A DNA stretch of 64,000 nt from an uncultured Treponema sp. GTDB taxonomy: Bacteria; Spirochaetota; Spirochaetia; Treponematales; Treponemataceae. Where the stretch lies: the NCBI GenBank assembly GCA_938039145.1, contig CALHVG010000050.1, forward strand, positions 1 through 64,000, in the 5' to 3' direction. The position numbers were made by a program, and so were the translations under genes. Positions 8,445-15,737 of this stretch are shown one piece after another. Each line of letters starts with the position of its first letter. Positions within the stretch are counted from its first letter, which is position 1. A model generated the notes under the pieces. It was not told the origin of the DNA, ran no database searches, and saw only the letters and a program-made list of their open reading frames with translations.

Positions 8445-8678
8445 CGTTTTGATATTTTTGTTTTCTCGGAATGCTTAATCTTTCCGCTTTCTGTTTAAGT
8501 TCAGATGTTTTTGTAAAAATCTTTAGCATTGGTTTTTATTCTGCCGTTCGGCTTTGTTCTTTGCGGACTCTTTTAATTTTTTTCAGATAGAGTATAATTC
8601 ATCAATCATTTCAAAAGTCGAACAGGCTTTGGACTTGCCATATGAAGCAATGCAGGATTTAAATCCGGGAGGATATTA

Positions 8679-9038
8679 ATGAAAAAGATTTTTTTTACGT
8701 TGATTTTGACGGCGGCGGTGATTTTTTTGAATTCATCCTGCAAAAACAAAAACGAGCTTGGTGTGAACCTTATTTACAGCGCAACATATGATTCCGATTC
8801 CGGAAAATCGCTTTTTGTAAAGTATTATTCTCTTTCGGACGGAACGCTTTTCTTCATAAAAGTAAAAGGGCTTGGCGCAGAGGAACATACACTTCCGCAG
8901 GCGGTTTCTGCGTCAGGGTCAAGGTACACGGATTTTTTGAATTTTGAATGTCTTGTGAAAGGCGACGAAATGCAGGTGTTGGAGCTTGATAGCGACGGCA
9001 ATTGGAAGCCGATTTTTTCGGGCAGGGAACGAAAATAG
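8679..9038 (+). CDS. Small lipoprotein of unknown function
   Basis: A 119-residue protein with a lipoprotein signal peptide: two lysines, a hydrophobic stretch, then the lipobox LNSSC at residues 17-21. The mature part is about 100 residues with alternating beta-type composition and no recognisable domain. GGGAGG 8 nt before the ATG supports the start. A TATAAT at 8593-8598 may be its -10; no good -35 is seen. It is expected to be membrane-anchored. I do not recognise the family. Confidence 0.72.
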   Translation: MKKIFFTLILTAAVIFLNSSCKNKNELGVNLIYSATYDSDSGKSLFVKYYSLSDGTLFFIKVKGLGAEEHTLPQAVSASGSRYTDFLNFECLVKGDEMQVLELDSDGNWKPIFSGRERK

Positions 9039-9303
9039 TCCGCAGGTCAGATTTACGTTTCGGCGACAATTAAAGACTTACAAAAAAGCGATGGGTAAAA
9101 AAGAGAGCGGGGCGTAAAAGCAAGGCGGCTCTTTTGCCAGAAAAATCTTCGACAGAACGAATTTCTTACGGAAGCGCAAAAAATCCTTCGAACAATTTTT
9201 TCTTTCCGGCGGGCTATAAATCTTCCTTAATTAGGAATAAGTCCTATTATCAGTTTGCTTTATTTCTCAATAAGGGCTATAATTGTTCAAAAGAGGGAAG
9301 GGG
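9039..9303 (+). promoter_or_regulatory. Promoter and operator of the PerR-like / superoxide reductase operon
   Basis: TTGCTT (9255-9260) and TATAAT (9278-9283) are 17 bp apart, a clear sigma-70-type promoter with a start near 9290. Just upstream is a palindrome, TAGGA-ATAAG-TCCTA (9232-9246), within a longer imperfect A+T-rich repeat. That is a plausible operator for the Fur-family protein encoded next. The rest of the interval shows nothing I recognise. Confidence 0.6.
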
Positions 9304-9729
9304 ATGCAGGGAAGAAATTCCGCTCAACGCACACTGATTTTGTCTCTTATGGAAGGCAACGGAGACCATCCGACTGCGGACGAGATTTACACCCGCGCAA
9401 GGCTTTTGGATTCGAAGATAAGCCGCGGGACTGTGTACAGAAATCTGAACCTTCTTTCGGAGCAGGGAATTATACGGAAAATCCAGATTCCAAATGCGCC
9501 CGACCACTTTGACAGTTATATGCATGAGCATTGCCATTTTCATTGCAGGGTGTGCAATCGGCTTTCGGACATCGATATGGCTGTGGACGAGCAATTCAAA
9601 AAAGTCGAGGAAGGACTGAATCGGCAGGGATTTAAAGCCGTGACGCATGACATTGTGTTTCACGGAATATGTCCGGGCTGTTCAAATAAAGCAAAGGAGA
9701 GATCGGGAAATCTTTCCGAGGAGAACTAA
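9304..9729 (+). CDS. Fur-family regulator, PerR-like
   Basis: A 141-residue metal-dependent repressor. The winged helix includes ISRGTVYRNLNLL (residues 39-51), followed by a metal-binding hinge rich in histidine (HFDSYMHEHCHFH, 68-80) and two structural Zn-type CxxC pairs (C81-C84, C123-C126). Its position directly before superoxide reductase suggests a peroxide- or iron-sensing PerR role rather than Fur or Zur; this is inferred from neighbours. The frame is open 7 codons upstream, but that TTG lies inside the -10 hexamer, so ATG 9304 with GAGGGAAGGGG upstream is the start. The palindrome at 9232 is a candidate autoregulatory site. Confidence 0.88.
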   Translation: MQGRNSAQRTLILSLMEGNGDHPTADEIYTRARLLDSKISRGTVYRNLNLLSEQGIIRKIQIPNAPDHFDSYMHEHCHFHCRVCNRLSDIDMAVDEQFKKVEEGLNRQGFKAVTHDIVFHGICPGCSNKAKERSGNLSEEN

Positions 9730-9731
9730 TT

Positions 9732-10109
9732 ATGGATTTGAAAATTTTCAGATGCAAGAAGTGCGGCAAAGTTGTCGCAATGTTGAAGGGTTCTGCGTGC
9801 GACACGCTTTGCTGCGACGAAGCGATGAGCGAACTTGTGGCAAATACGACGGAAGCCGCCGTTGAAAAACACGTTCCGGTTGCTGTGAAAAATGGAAATT
9901 TGGTGGAAGTGACGGTTGGTTCTGTGACGCATCCGATGGAAGAAAAGCACTTCATCGAATGGATTGCGATTGTTTCAAATGACGGCTACCAGTTGAAGAC
10001 TTTGGCGGCAGGCGAAGAGCCTAAGGCAAGTTTTGCGTTGAAGGATGGCGACGATTTGCAAAGGACTTACGCCTATTGCAATCTGCACGGACTTTGGGCT
10101 ACAAAATAG
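9732..10109 (+). CDS. dfx: Desulfoferrodoxin (superoxide reductase)
   Basis: This cytoplasmic enzyme reduces superoxide to hydrogen peroxide without making oxygen, the usual anaerobe solution. The 125-residue protein has both iron sites. The N-terminal desulforedoxin site has C8-x2-C11 and C27-C28. The catalytic neelaredoxin domain has EKHVP (H47), THP (H67), EKHF (H73) and CNLHG (C116, H119). It starts two bases after the regulator stop, with GAGGAG upstream, so the two are one transcription unit. The flavoprotein-rubredoxin that follows is a likely electron donor. Confidence 0.95.
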   Translation: MDLKIFRCKKCGKVVAMLKGSACDTLCCDEAMSELVANTTEAAVEKHVPVAVKNGNLVEVTVGSVTHPMEEKHFIEWIAIVSNDGYQLKTLAAGEEPKASFALKDGDDLQRTYAYCNLHGLWATK

Positions 10110-10183
10110 TCAGCCGAATTTTCTTTCTGTTTTATGGGAACGGCAACAACAATCCGTATTGAAGGCACGGCTTGTGGTTGCCC

Positions 10184-10244
10184 AAGTTTGCTTAAACGCA
10201 AATTTATATGTTGAACGCACGTCCTTGCCTTGTTGCGAACGTGT
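10184..10244 (+). promoter_or_regulatory. Hairpin / -10 / hairpin element, copy B
   Basis: AAGTTTGC (10184-10191) pairs with GCAAATTT (10198-10205), followed by a TTATAT -10-like hexamer and a second hairpin (CACGT 10218-10222 with ACGTG 10239-10243). It matches the elements at 563 and 13457 in order and spacing and lies about 100 nt before the next gene. Further complementary segments follow (10255-10290). Confidence 0.45.
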
Positions 10245-10309
10245 CTAAAATGGGACTGTTGAAAAAGTAACCGACTTTTGAGGCAGTCTCTTTTATGGGA
10301 GCAAATCTG

Positions 10310-10936
10310 ATGGATAAAAAGGCAATGTCCAGCCTTTCGTACGGGCTGTTTGTACTGGGAGCAAAAGATGGGAGCAATGTGAACGCCTGCATCACAAACA
10401 CCTGTATGCAAGTGGCTTCCGAGCCTACAAGACTTGCAGTTGCCTCGATAAACTCAAACCTTACCTGCGAAATGATAAAAAAGTCGGGGTATTTCAGTCT
10501 TTCCGTGCTGGACAAAACTTGTACCATGGATATCATCGAACGGTTCGGTTTTCAAAGCGGGCGGAACGTCCAGAAATTCAAGGATTTTGAGTACAAGACT
10601 GACAAAAATGGTTGCCCATACATTTTGACGCAAGCTTGTTCGGTTTTCAGTTGCAAGGTCGTTTCCTCGGAAAATCTTGGAACTCACACTCTTTTTGTGG
10701 CTCAGGTGGAAGACGCATGGGTTTCCGGTTCCAATGCGCCGCTGACATATGCCGACTATCATACCGACCTTAAACCGAAGGCAAAAAAGGATTCCGTACC
10801 GAATGACGGACGAAAGATTGTCGGTTGGCGGTGCAAGATTTGCGGGTACGAATACATGGGCGAAGAACTTCCTGACGATTTTGAGTGTCCTTTGTGCGGG
10901 CATACAAAAGAAGACTTTGAGCCTATCTACGGATAG
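10310..10936 (+). CDS. Flavoprotein-rubredoxin fusion (high-molecular-weight rubredoxin)
   Basis: A 208-residue fusion. Residues 1 to about 150 are a flavin-reductase-like FMN domain (SYGLFVLGAKDG, then ACITNTCMQV). Residues about 170-208 are a complete rubredoxin with C175-x2-C178 and C193-x2-C196 in the contexts CKICGYEY and CPLCG. The same domain order is known from Hrb of acetogens, which takes electrons from NADH and passes them to flavodiiron proteins or rubrerythrin. Here it probably feeds superoxide reductase or a peroxidase. Two ATGs are possible; 10310 is preferred because GGGAG lies 8 nt before it, whereas 10295 has none. Confidence 0.9.
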   Translation: MDKKAMSSLSYGLFVLGAKDGSNVNACITNTCMQVASEPTRLAVASINSNLTCEMIKKSGYFSLSVLDKTCTMDIIERFGFQSGRNVQKFKDFEYKTDKNGCPYILTQACSVFSCKVVSSENLGTHTLFVAQVEDAWVSGSNAPLTYADYHTDLKPKAKKDSVPNDGRKIVGWRCKICGYEYMGEELPDDFECPLCGHTKEDFEPIYG

Positions 10937-10943
10937 TTTTTTT

Positions 10944-10982
10944 AACGGCGGGCTTTTTAAAGATTCCTGCCGTTTTTTTTGC
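10944..10982 (+). terminator. Rho-independent terminator after the rubredoxin fusion
   Basis: AACGGCGGG (10944-10952) pairs with CCTGCCGTT (10966-10974) with one G-T pair, directly followed by a run of T. Confidence 0.85.
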
Positions 10983-11444
10983 AGAAAATCATAAAGGAAT
11001 CCGGTGCCGTTTTTATATGAACGGCAAAAAGACGACCGCATTTTTCCGGAAGCAAAAACAAAAAAATGCACCCGTTTTGAAAAAACCCCGCAGGCAAAAA
11101 ATCGGCGAAAGTTCGTGCGGCAGAAATTAAAAAATGCATGGCAAGTGCAAAATATTTTTTATGTTCAAAATAAAATTATGCCACGAATCGGAATGCAACC
11201 CGGAGAACCGATTTCCTATCCTCGGCTGAACAAGTTTTTTATAAATCGGAATTTCAAAAATCACCTTGTAGTTCTTCCTGATTTTCGCCGACTTTTGAAT
11301 AAAGCTTACAGTTTTCTTCTATATTTAGAAATCCAAAAGAGAAAAATTCGTGAAAAATCTGCGAGCTTTTTTATATTATAGAGTGCATAATCTTAATTCT
11401 TGGGTTATAATTTATATAATCTATTTTTATCGAGGTTTGTATTT
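10983..11444 (+). other. Gene-free A+T-rich stretch before ldhA
   Basis: No credible gene. A 125-codon open frame at 11004-11381 lacks a ribosome binding site and has a basic, repetitive composition typical of chance translation. TATAAT-like hexamers at 11405-11421 probably belong to the ldhA promoter; no good -35 is visible. Confidence 0.5.
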
Positions 11445-12443
11445 ATGAAGATAGCTTTTTATGACACTCGCGCTTATGACAGAAGTGCGTTTACAAAAGA
11501 AAACGAAACTTTCGGTTATGAAATTGATTTTTTTGATTTCAAGCTGAACGAACGGACAGCTCTTACTTCCAACGGATACGATGCGGTCTGTGTGTTCGTA
11601 AATGATGTCGTTAATGCTGAAGTAATCAATGTGCTCAAAGGACACGGCATAAAGCTTGTGATTCTTAGATGCGCCGGGTTCAACAATGTTGACCTTGAGG
11701 CTGCAAAGAACGCAAATATCAAAGTTGTTCGAGTGCCTGCGTATTCTCCGCATGCGGTTGCAGAACACGCGCTCGCTCTTTTGATGTCGCTTACTCGCCA
11801 TATTCCGCAGGCTTATCAGAGAACAAAGACTTTGAATTTCAGTATCGAAGGACTTACCGGCCGAGACCTTTATGGGCTCAAGGGCGGAATTCTCGGAACC
11901 GGAAAAATCGGTCAGATTATGGCAGGAATTCTTAGCGGATTGGGAATGGAAATTATATGCTACGACCCGTTCCCGAACAAAGCTTGGGCGGAAAAAACAG
12001 GATTTTCGTATGTCAGTTTGGAAGAACTTTTCAAACAAAGCGATGTGCTTAGCCTTCACTGTCCGCTTACCCCTGAGACAAAGCATATTGTAAATCACGA
12101 CAATATGAAAATGATGAAAAGCGACGCTGTAATCATCAATACGGGAAGAGGCGCACTGATTGATGCAAAGGCGTTGGTTCATGCGCTCAAGCACAAGCAC
12201 ATTGGCGGCGCGGCGCTTGACGTTTACGAGGAAGAAAGCGCGTTCTTCTTTAACGACCATTCAACGGAAGTTATTACCGACGATGTTCTTGCAAGACTTT
12301 TGACGTTCCCGAATGTGCTTATAACCGGACATCAGGCGTTCCTTACAACCACGGCGCTTTCAAACATTGCGGAAGTTTCTCTTTCGAACGTAAAAGAATT
12401 TATCGACGGAAAGGAACTTAAAAACGAAGTCAAAATGAATTAG
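11445..12443 (+). CDS. ldhA: D-lactate dehydrogenase (D-2-hydroxyacid dehydrogenase)
   Basis: This enzyme reduces pyruvate to D-lactate with NADH, a fermentative redox outlet. The 332-residue protein has the D-isomer-specific dehydrogenase layout: LGTGKIG (150-156) for NAD, the INTGRGALID block with catalytic R235, the DVYEEE block with E264, and GHQAFLT with catalytic H296. The GHQAFLT version is typical of LdhA-type D-lactate dehydrogenases rather than glycerate or phosphoglycerate enzymes. The frame is open to 11400; ATG 11445 has CGAGG upstream and begins MKIAFYDTRAYD, as in LdhA. The gene is monocistronic, with terminator-like hairpins after it. Confidence 0.92.
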   Translation: MKIAFYDTRAYDRSAFTKENETFGYEIDFFDFKLNERTALTSNGYDAVCVFVNDVVNAEVINVLKGHGIKLVILRCAGFNNVDLEAAKNANIKVVRVPAYSPHAVAEHALALLMSLTRHIPQAYQRTKTLNFSIEGLTGRDLYGLKGGILGTGKIGQIMAGILSGLGMEIICYDPFPNKAWAEKTGFSYVSLEELFKQSDVLSLHCPLTPETKHIVNHDNMKMMKSDAVIINTGRGALIDAKALVHALKHKHIGGAALDVYEEESAFFFNDHSTEVITDDVLARLLTFPNVLITGHQAFLTTTALSNIAEVSLSNVKEFIDGKELKNEVKMN

Positions 12444-12460
12444 TTTTTAGTGTTTGCAGG

Positions 12461-12492
12461 ATTTTAAGCGGTATATATGTGCCGCTTAAAAT
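12461..12492. terminator. 11-bp perfect hairpin after ldhA
   Basis: ATTTTAAGCGG (12461-12471) pairs with CCGCTTAAAAT (12482-12492) across a 10-nt loop. A and T runs in the arms make it usable from either strand; no long T-run follows. Confidence 0.6.
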
Positions 12493-12562
12493 AAATATTT
12501 CTTGCAATTCGTGAATGGCTGCTTTTTCAAAAGGCAATGATTGGCGAGTAAATAAAACGCAG

Positions 12563-12597
12563 AAAAGCGGTGCCTGAATCGGGTATCGCTTTTTTTG
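12563..12597 (+). terminator. Rho-independent terminator, convergent intergenic region
   Basis: AAAAGCGGTGCC (12563-12574) pairs with GGTATCGCTTTT (12582-12594 region), two G-T pairs, followed by a T-run. It lies between ldhA and the minus-strand gene and would stop readthrough from ldhA. Confidence 0.7.
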
Positions 12598-12635
12598 TGC
12601 GGATTTTTTTTGAAAAATGCGTTTTTAATCAAAGT

Positions 12636-13196
12636 TTATTTTTCGACGACTTCAAGAGTGCAATTATAAAGTCCTTTGAAAAAATCGCCGTTTTCATCGT
12701 AAGTCCTGAATGTTCCGCAGATGACAATTTCATCATAATTTTCAGGAACGATTTTTATTTGTGCAATTAAATCTTTTTCAAGCTGAAAGCCAAGCGTCTT
12801 GAAGCAGCAGCCTGCCGTGTCCGGGAGCATACAGCCGAAGATTGCCTCGTCGTCGGCAAAATCGATTTTTTCTTCTTCGGAAAAAAAATCGTTGAATATG
12901 TAAAAAAGCCCTTTCATTTTTACGGTTTTTCCTTCGTAACGGGACGGATTCAAATCCATGTCGGAAAGAATCGCGTTCGCCATTGTAAGGTTCATTACCG
13001 AAAGGTTTACGTCGATTTGCGGCTTCCGGTTTGGGACGGAAAAAATCGGAGCGCAGAACGCCAAAAACAAAAGCGGCGGAACGGCAATTTTTTTGAACAA
13101 GAAAAACGGCACTTTTTTGAAAACATTTTTTCGGGCGGCAAAAATGTTTTTTTTATTCCGCTTGTTTTGATTTCCGGCTCGTTCCGTTAAATTCAT
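12636..13196 (-). CDS. Membrane-anchored protein of unknown function
   Basis: A 186-residue protein. The first 30 residues are strongly basic and are followed by one hydrophobic segment (about 34-53), so the rest is probably periplasmic. The soluble part has a PSRYEGKTVKMKG motif of the type found in small OB-like or nucleic-acid-like beta folds, and later a cysteine pair in the context GCMLPDTAGCC. Proteins with a similar GK-V--KG / C--DATACC pattern are annotated as hypothetical in clostridia and spirochaetes; I recall this loosely. The start has AGGAA 10 nt upstream. It is encoded alone, convergent with ldhA. Confidence 0.7.
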   Translation of the reverse strand: MNLTERAGNQNKRNKKNIFAARKNVFKKVPFFLFKKIAVPPLLFLAFCAPIFSVPNRKPQIDVNLSVMNLTMANAILSDMDLNPSRYEGKTVKMKGLFYIFNDFFSEEEKIDFADDEAIFGCMLPDTAGCCFKTLGFQLEKDLIAQIKIVPENYDEIVICGTFRTYDENGDFFKGLYNCTLEVVEK

Positions 13197-13568
13197 CGCT
13201 TTTATTCCTAACCTTCGTGGATTTTAGTGCGTATCCGGCAAAATGCCTAGCCGCAAAATAAAAACCGATTGTGTTTTCTATAAATTATCGCAGCCCGCGG
13301 AACGTATTCAATTTGAAAACTCTGCGCGGGATTCGGTTCCGGGCGGAAATCAGCGGAAAAGTGAATGGCGAGTTTTTTTATTTCGTGATAAAATCATTCC
13401 GTCTATGAAAATGGATGTAAATAAAACCCGACGAATGTGCGGCTTTTTTTTACCCGAGTTTGCGGCGTTCAAACTTGTATATTATATGCGCGTTCAGGCT
13501 TGGCTCCGAACGTGCGTAAAAATCAATCGAAAGTTCTGCTTTCTTTTTGATTTTTTGCGGGAGATTTT
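13197..13568 (+). promoter_or_regulatory. Intergenic region with hairpin / -10 / hairpin element, copy C
   Basis: No gene is seen. At 13457-13516, AGTTTG (13457-13462) pairs with CAAACT (13470-13475), then TATTAT (13480-13485), then GCGCGTTC (13488-13495) pairs with GAACGTGC (13508-13515). This repeats the elements at 563 and 10184. The upstream hairpin keeps its pairing although the bases differ (G-C here, G-T there). The next start codon is 84 nt from the -10. Confidence 0.45.
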
Positions 13569-14639
13569 ATGGCGGATAAATCAATGCGTCATGCGGAGCG
13601 GATAATCAAAGTTATCCTTACGATTATCAGTTTGCTTTTTGCTTTTTTTCTGATTATGTTCGGCACGATTCTTTTGCGGGACATGGGTTCCTGGGGAACG
13701 AAGCCGGAATTGAGCATATTTCTTGAGCGTTCCGATGTGACCGAGGCGGAATCTGCAATTCAAGAAGCGGAAAAGGAAGTCGGATTTATTGAAGACAGTT
13801 TGGAAACGAACAAAGCCGGATACGAAAATGCGAAAAAACTTTATCAGGAAGAAAAGGACATTTACGAAAACTGGCTGATGACGCGGGCGGTTTTAGACGA
13901 CAAGTCGCAGAACGCCGTTGTTCTTCAAAAAACAAAACTTTTGGAATCGTATAAAGATTCTGTGCGGAATTGGTCTGATGCGGTGCAAAAAGACACGCAG
14001 CGCCTTAAAGAAAAAAGGAACGAAATTGAATCGCTTCGAAAAGCGGAAAGCGAGGCTCGGGATAATGCCCGAAAGGATTGGGATAAAGCATATTCAATCT
14101 ATAATTTGAAAATATTTGCAGTTCGCTTGCTGTTTGTCTGCCCGCTTTTGGCTCTTGCGATTTTTTTAGTAATCAAATACCGGACAGGAAAATTCGCCGC
14201 CTTTATCTGGGGCTATTCCGTGTTCGTGCTGTGGGCGTTCTTTTTCGGGCTGATACCGTATTTACCAAGTTTTGGCGGGTATGTTCAATATGGGGTCGGC
14301 ATAGTGCTGACCATCATTGTCGGGTACTACGTTATAAAATACACGCAAAATTATGTGCGCGAAAAACAGAAGCAGGCGCAATTGTCTTCCGAGGAACGAA
14401 GCAAAAAAATTGCCGAAGCTGCGGCGTTGCGTTCGTACACAATGAAGGTTTGCCCGTCGTGCGAACATTCATATATGCCGTCGGTTACAAAAAGTGCTAC
14501 GCTGCCTAGTTTTTGTTCGCATTGCGGACTGGAACTTTTTTCTCCGTGCAAAAATTGCAGCGAAGTAAATTTTGTGCATTTTAATTTTTGCTGGAAGTGC
14601 GGAGCCGAATTAAAGAAAAAAAATCTTCAGGAAAAATAA
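13569..14639 (+). CDS. Membrane protein with coiled coil and C-terminal double zinc ribbon
   Basis: A 356-residue protein of unknown function. One transmembrane helix (about 13-37) is followed by a long charged segment (about 55-175) with heptad character and many E, K and Q, predicted to be a coiled coil. Three or so further helices (about 180-260) come next, then a cytoplasmic tail holding two zinc ribbons: CPSC...CSHC and CKNC...CWKC. This ties an extracytoplasmic coiled coil to cytoplasmic metal-binding knuckles. The ribosome binding site is GGGAG. It stands between the unknown gene at 12636 and the zinc operon. No catalytic motif is seen; a scaffold or sensor role is only a guess. Confidence 0.75.
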   Translation: MADKSMRHAERIIKVILTIISLLFAFFLIMFGTILLRDMGSWGTKPELSIFLERSDVTEAESAIQEAEKEVGFIEDSLETNKAGYENAKKLYQEEKDIYENWLMTRAVLDDKSQNAVVLQKTKLLESYKDSVRNWSDAVQKDTQRLKEKRNEIESLRKAESEARDNARKDWDKAYSIYNLKIFAVRLLFVCPLLALAIFLVIKYRTGKFAAFIWGYSVFVLWAFFFGLIPYLPSFGGYVQYGVGIVLTIIVGYYVIKYTQNYVREKQKQAQLSSEERSKKIAEAAALRSYTMKVCPSCEHSYMPSVTKSATLPSFCSHCGLELFSPCKNCSEVNFVHFNFCWKCGAELKKKNLQEK

Positions 14640-14970
14640 TGCGATGTAAAAATGCCGATTTTTTATTCGCGGACGCGTTTGTGATTTTAGAATAATTTTT
14701 CTAAAACTGGCGGCAGCTTAAAGAATGGAAATTCGGCGGACTTTATTGAAGGCACGGCGCATTTGTTGAATTCCGGATTTTGCAGAATAGGCGATTTTTT
14801 TTTAACGCCTGTGTAAAATCCGTTAATGAAAAGCGGAAAAATGTTATCGTTTTTCGGATAAGGGATTTTTCATGATTCATCCTGCTTTCTGATATTAGAA
14901 AAATTTCAATCCGAAGAAAAATAAATCCCTTCCGCTTGACAAAATTTTTGCCATTGCATAAAATGCAACC
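14640..14970 (+). promoter_or_regulatory. Promoter and palindromic operator of the zinc operon
   Basis: No gene is seen in these 331 bases. TTGACA (14936-14941) and TAAAAT (14959-14964) are exactly 17 bp apart. A perfect palindrome TTGCAT-AAA-ATGCAA (14954-14968 region) overlaps the -10, and a further TTGCAA half-site follows at 14974. The -10 ends 6 nt before the GTG start. This is the expected layout for an autoregulated Fur/Zur-family gene. Confidence 0.7.
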
Positions 14971-15384
14971 GTGTTGCAAAAAACTTATCACACAAAAACA
15001 TCGGAACTCATCTCGGCGTTTATAGAAACCAGGCTTGAAAAGGTTTTTACCGCATCGGAACTTTCGGATTTTCTGAAAGAAAACGGGCTTGAAGTAAACA
15101 AAACGACCGTCTACCGCAATTTGGACAGGCTTACAAAAGACGGGCTTCTTACAAAACACAAGTCGACGGTAAACGACGGATTTATATATCAGAGTTCCGA
15201 GGCGGAAAGCCATTGCCACGAGCACATTCATTTTCAATGCTGCAAATGCGGTTCCTTGATTCATCTTTCCGACAAAAACACAATGGACTATATAAAAGCC
15301 ATCTCGGATTCTATGGGATTTGAGATTGACCTTGATTCTTCTTCGCTTAACGGAATATGCCCAAAATGCAAGAAACACGATTGA
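14971..15384 (+). CDS. Fur-family zinc repressor, Zur-like
   Basis: A 137-residue Fur-superfamily repressor. The winged helix contains VNKTTVYRNLDRL. The hinge and dimerisation half carry HCHEHIHFQC and two CxxC pairs (CCKC and CPKC) that bind structural zinc. Since the downstream genes are zinc-uptake components, a Zur role is inferred. The start is GTG 14971 (TTG 14974 is the alternative). There is no ribosome binding site, and the promoter -10 ends only 6 nt before it, so the mRNA is probably leaderless. A perfect palindrome over the -10 suggests autoregulation. Confidence 0.85.
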   Translation: MLQKTYHTKTSELISAFIETRLEKVFTASELSDFLKENGLEVNKTTVYRNLDRLTKDGLLTKHKSTVNDGFIYQSSEAESHCHEHIHFQCCKCGSLIHLSDKNTMDYIKAISDSMGFEIDLDSSSLNGICPKCKKHD

Positions 15385-15668
15385 CGTTTATCCGCAGAAT
15401 TCTTTGCATTCTGTTTGCGATGCTGATGATTTTTTCCGTTTGTTTTGAGGTTCTGGAAAGCGGTCATGAATGTTCCGGAGAGGATTGTCTGACTTGCAGC
15501 ATAATTCAAATTCTTGTTCAGAATATAAAACTCCTTGGATTGGTTTTTGCCGCATTGGCAATTTGTTCAAGAAAAATCTCCCGGAAGAGGAACGGTTTTG
15601 TCTGTCTTAAAAATCAGTTCGACATGGCAAATACGCTTCTTGTTCAGAAAACCAGATTGAATGATTGA
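15357..15668 (+). CDS. Small membrane protein overlapping the Zur-like gene
   Basis: A 103-residue protein whose start lies 28 bases inside the preceding gene, implying translational coupling. Two hydrophobic helices (about 13-31 and 55-70) flank a short extracytoplasmic loop with the motif GHECSGEDCLTC, three cysteines and a histidine in 12 residues. Such a loop could bind zinc. Small proteins with an HxCxGxxCxxC loop next to zinc-uptake genes occur in other anaerobes to my memory, without assigned function. The tail is basic and cytoplasmic. An ATG three codons later is a possible alternative start. A role in zinc sensing or transfer is inferred from position and motif. Confidence 0.68.
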   Translation: MPKMQETRLTFIRRILCILFAMLMIFSVCFEVLESGHECSGEDCLTCSIIQILVQNIKLLGLVFAALAICSRKISRKRNGFVCLKNQFDMANTLLVQKTRLND

Positions 15669-15737
15669 GTGCGGATTTTTACAAACAAAATACGCACAAA
15701 ATGTGTGAAACAAAATCATTCTAATTTGGAGAATAAA

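Noticed and set aside
11004..11381. 125-codon open frame before ldhA
   Set aside because: No ribosome binding site, GTG start, and a composition (K, R, F runs) typical of translated A+T-rich intergenic DNA. It lies between a terminator and the ldhA promoter.
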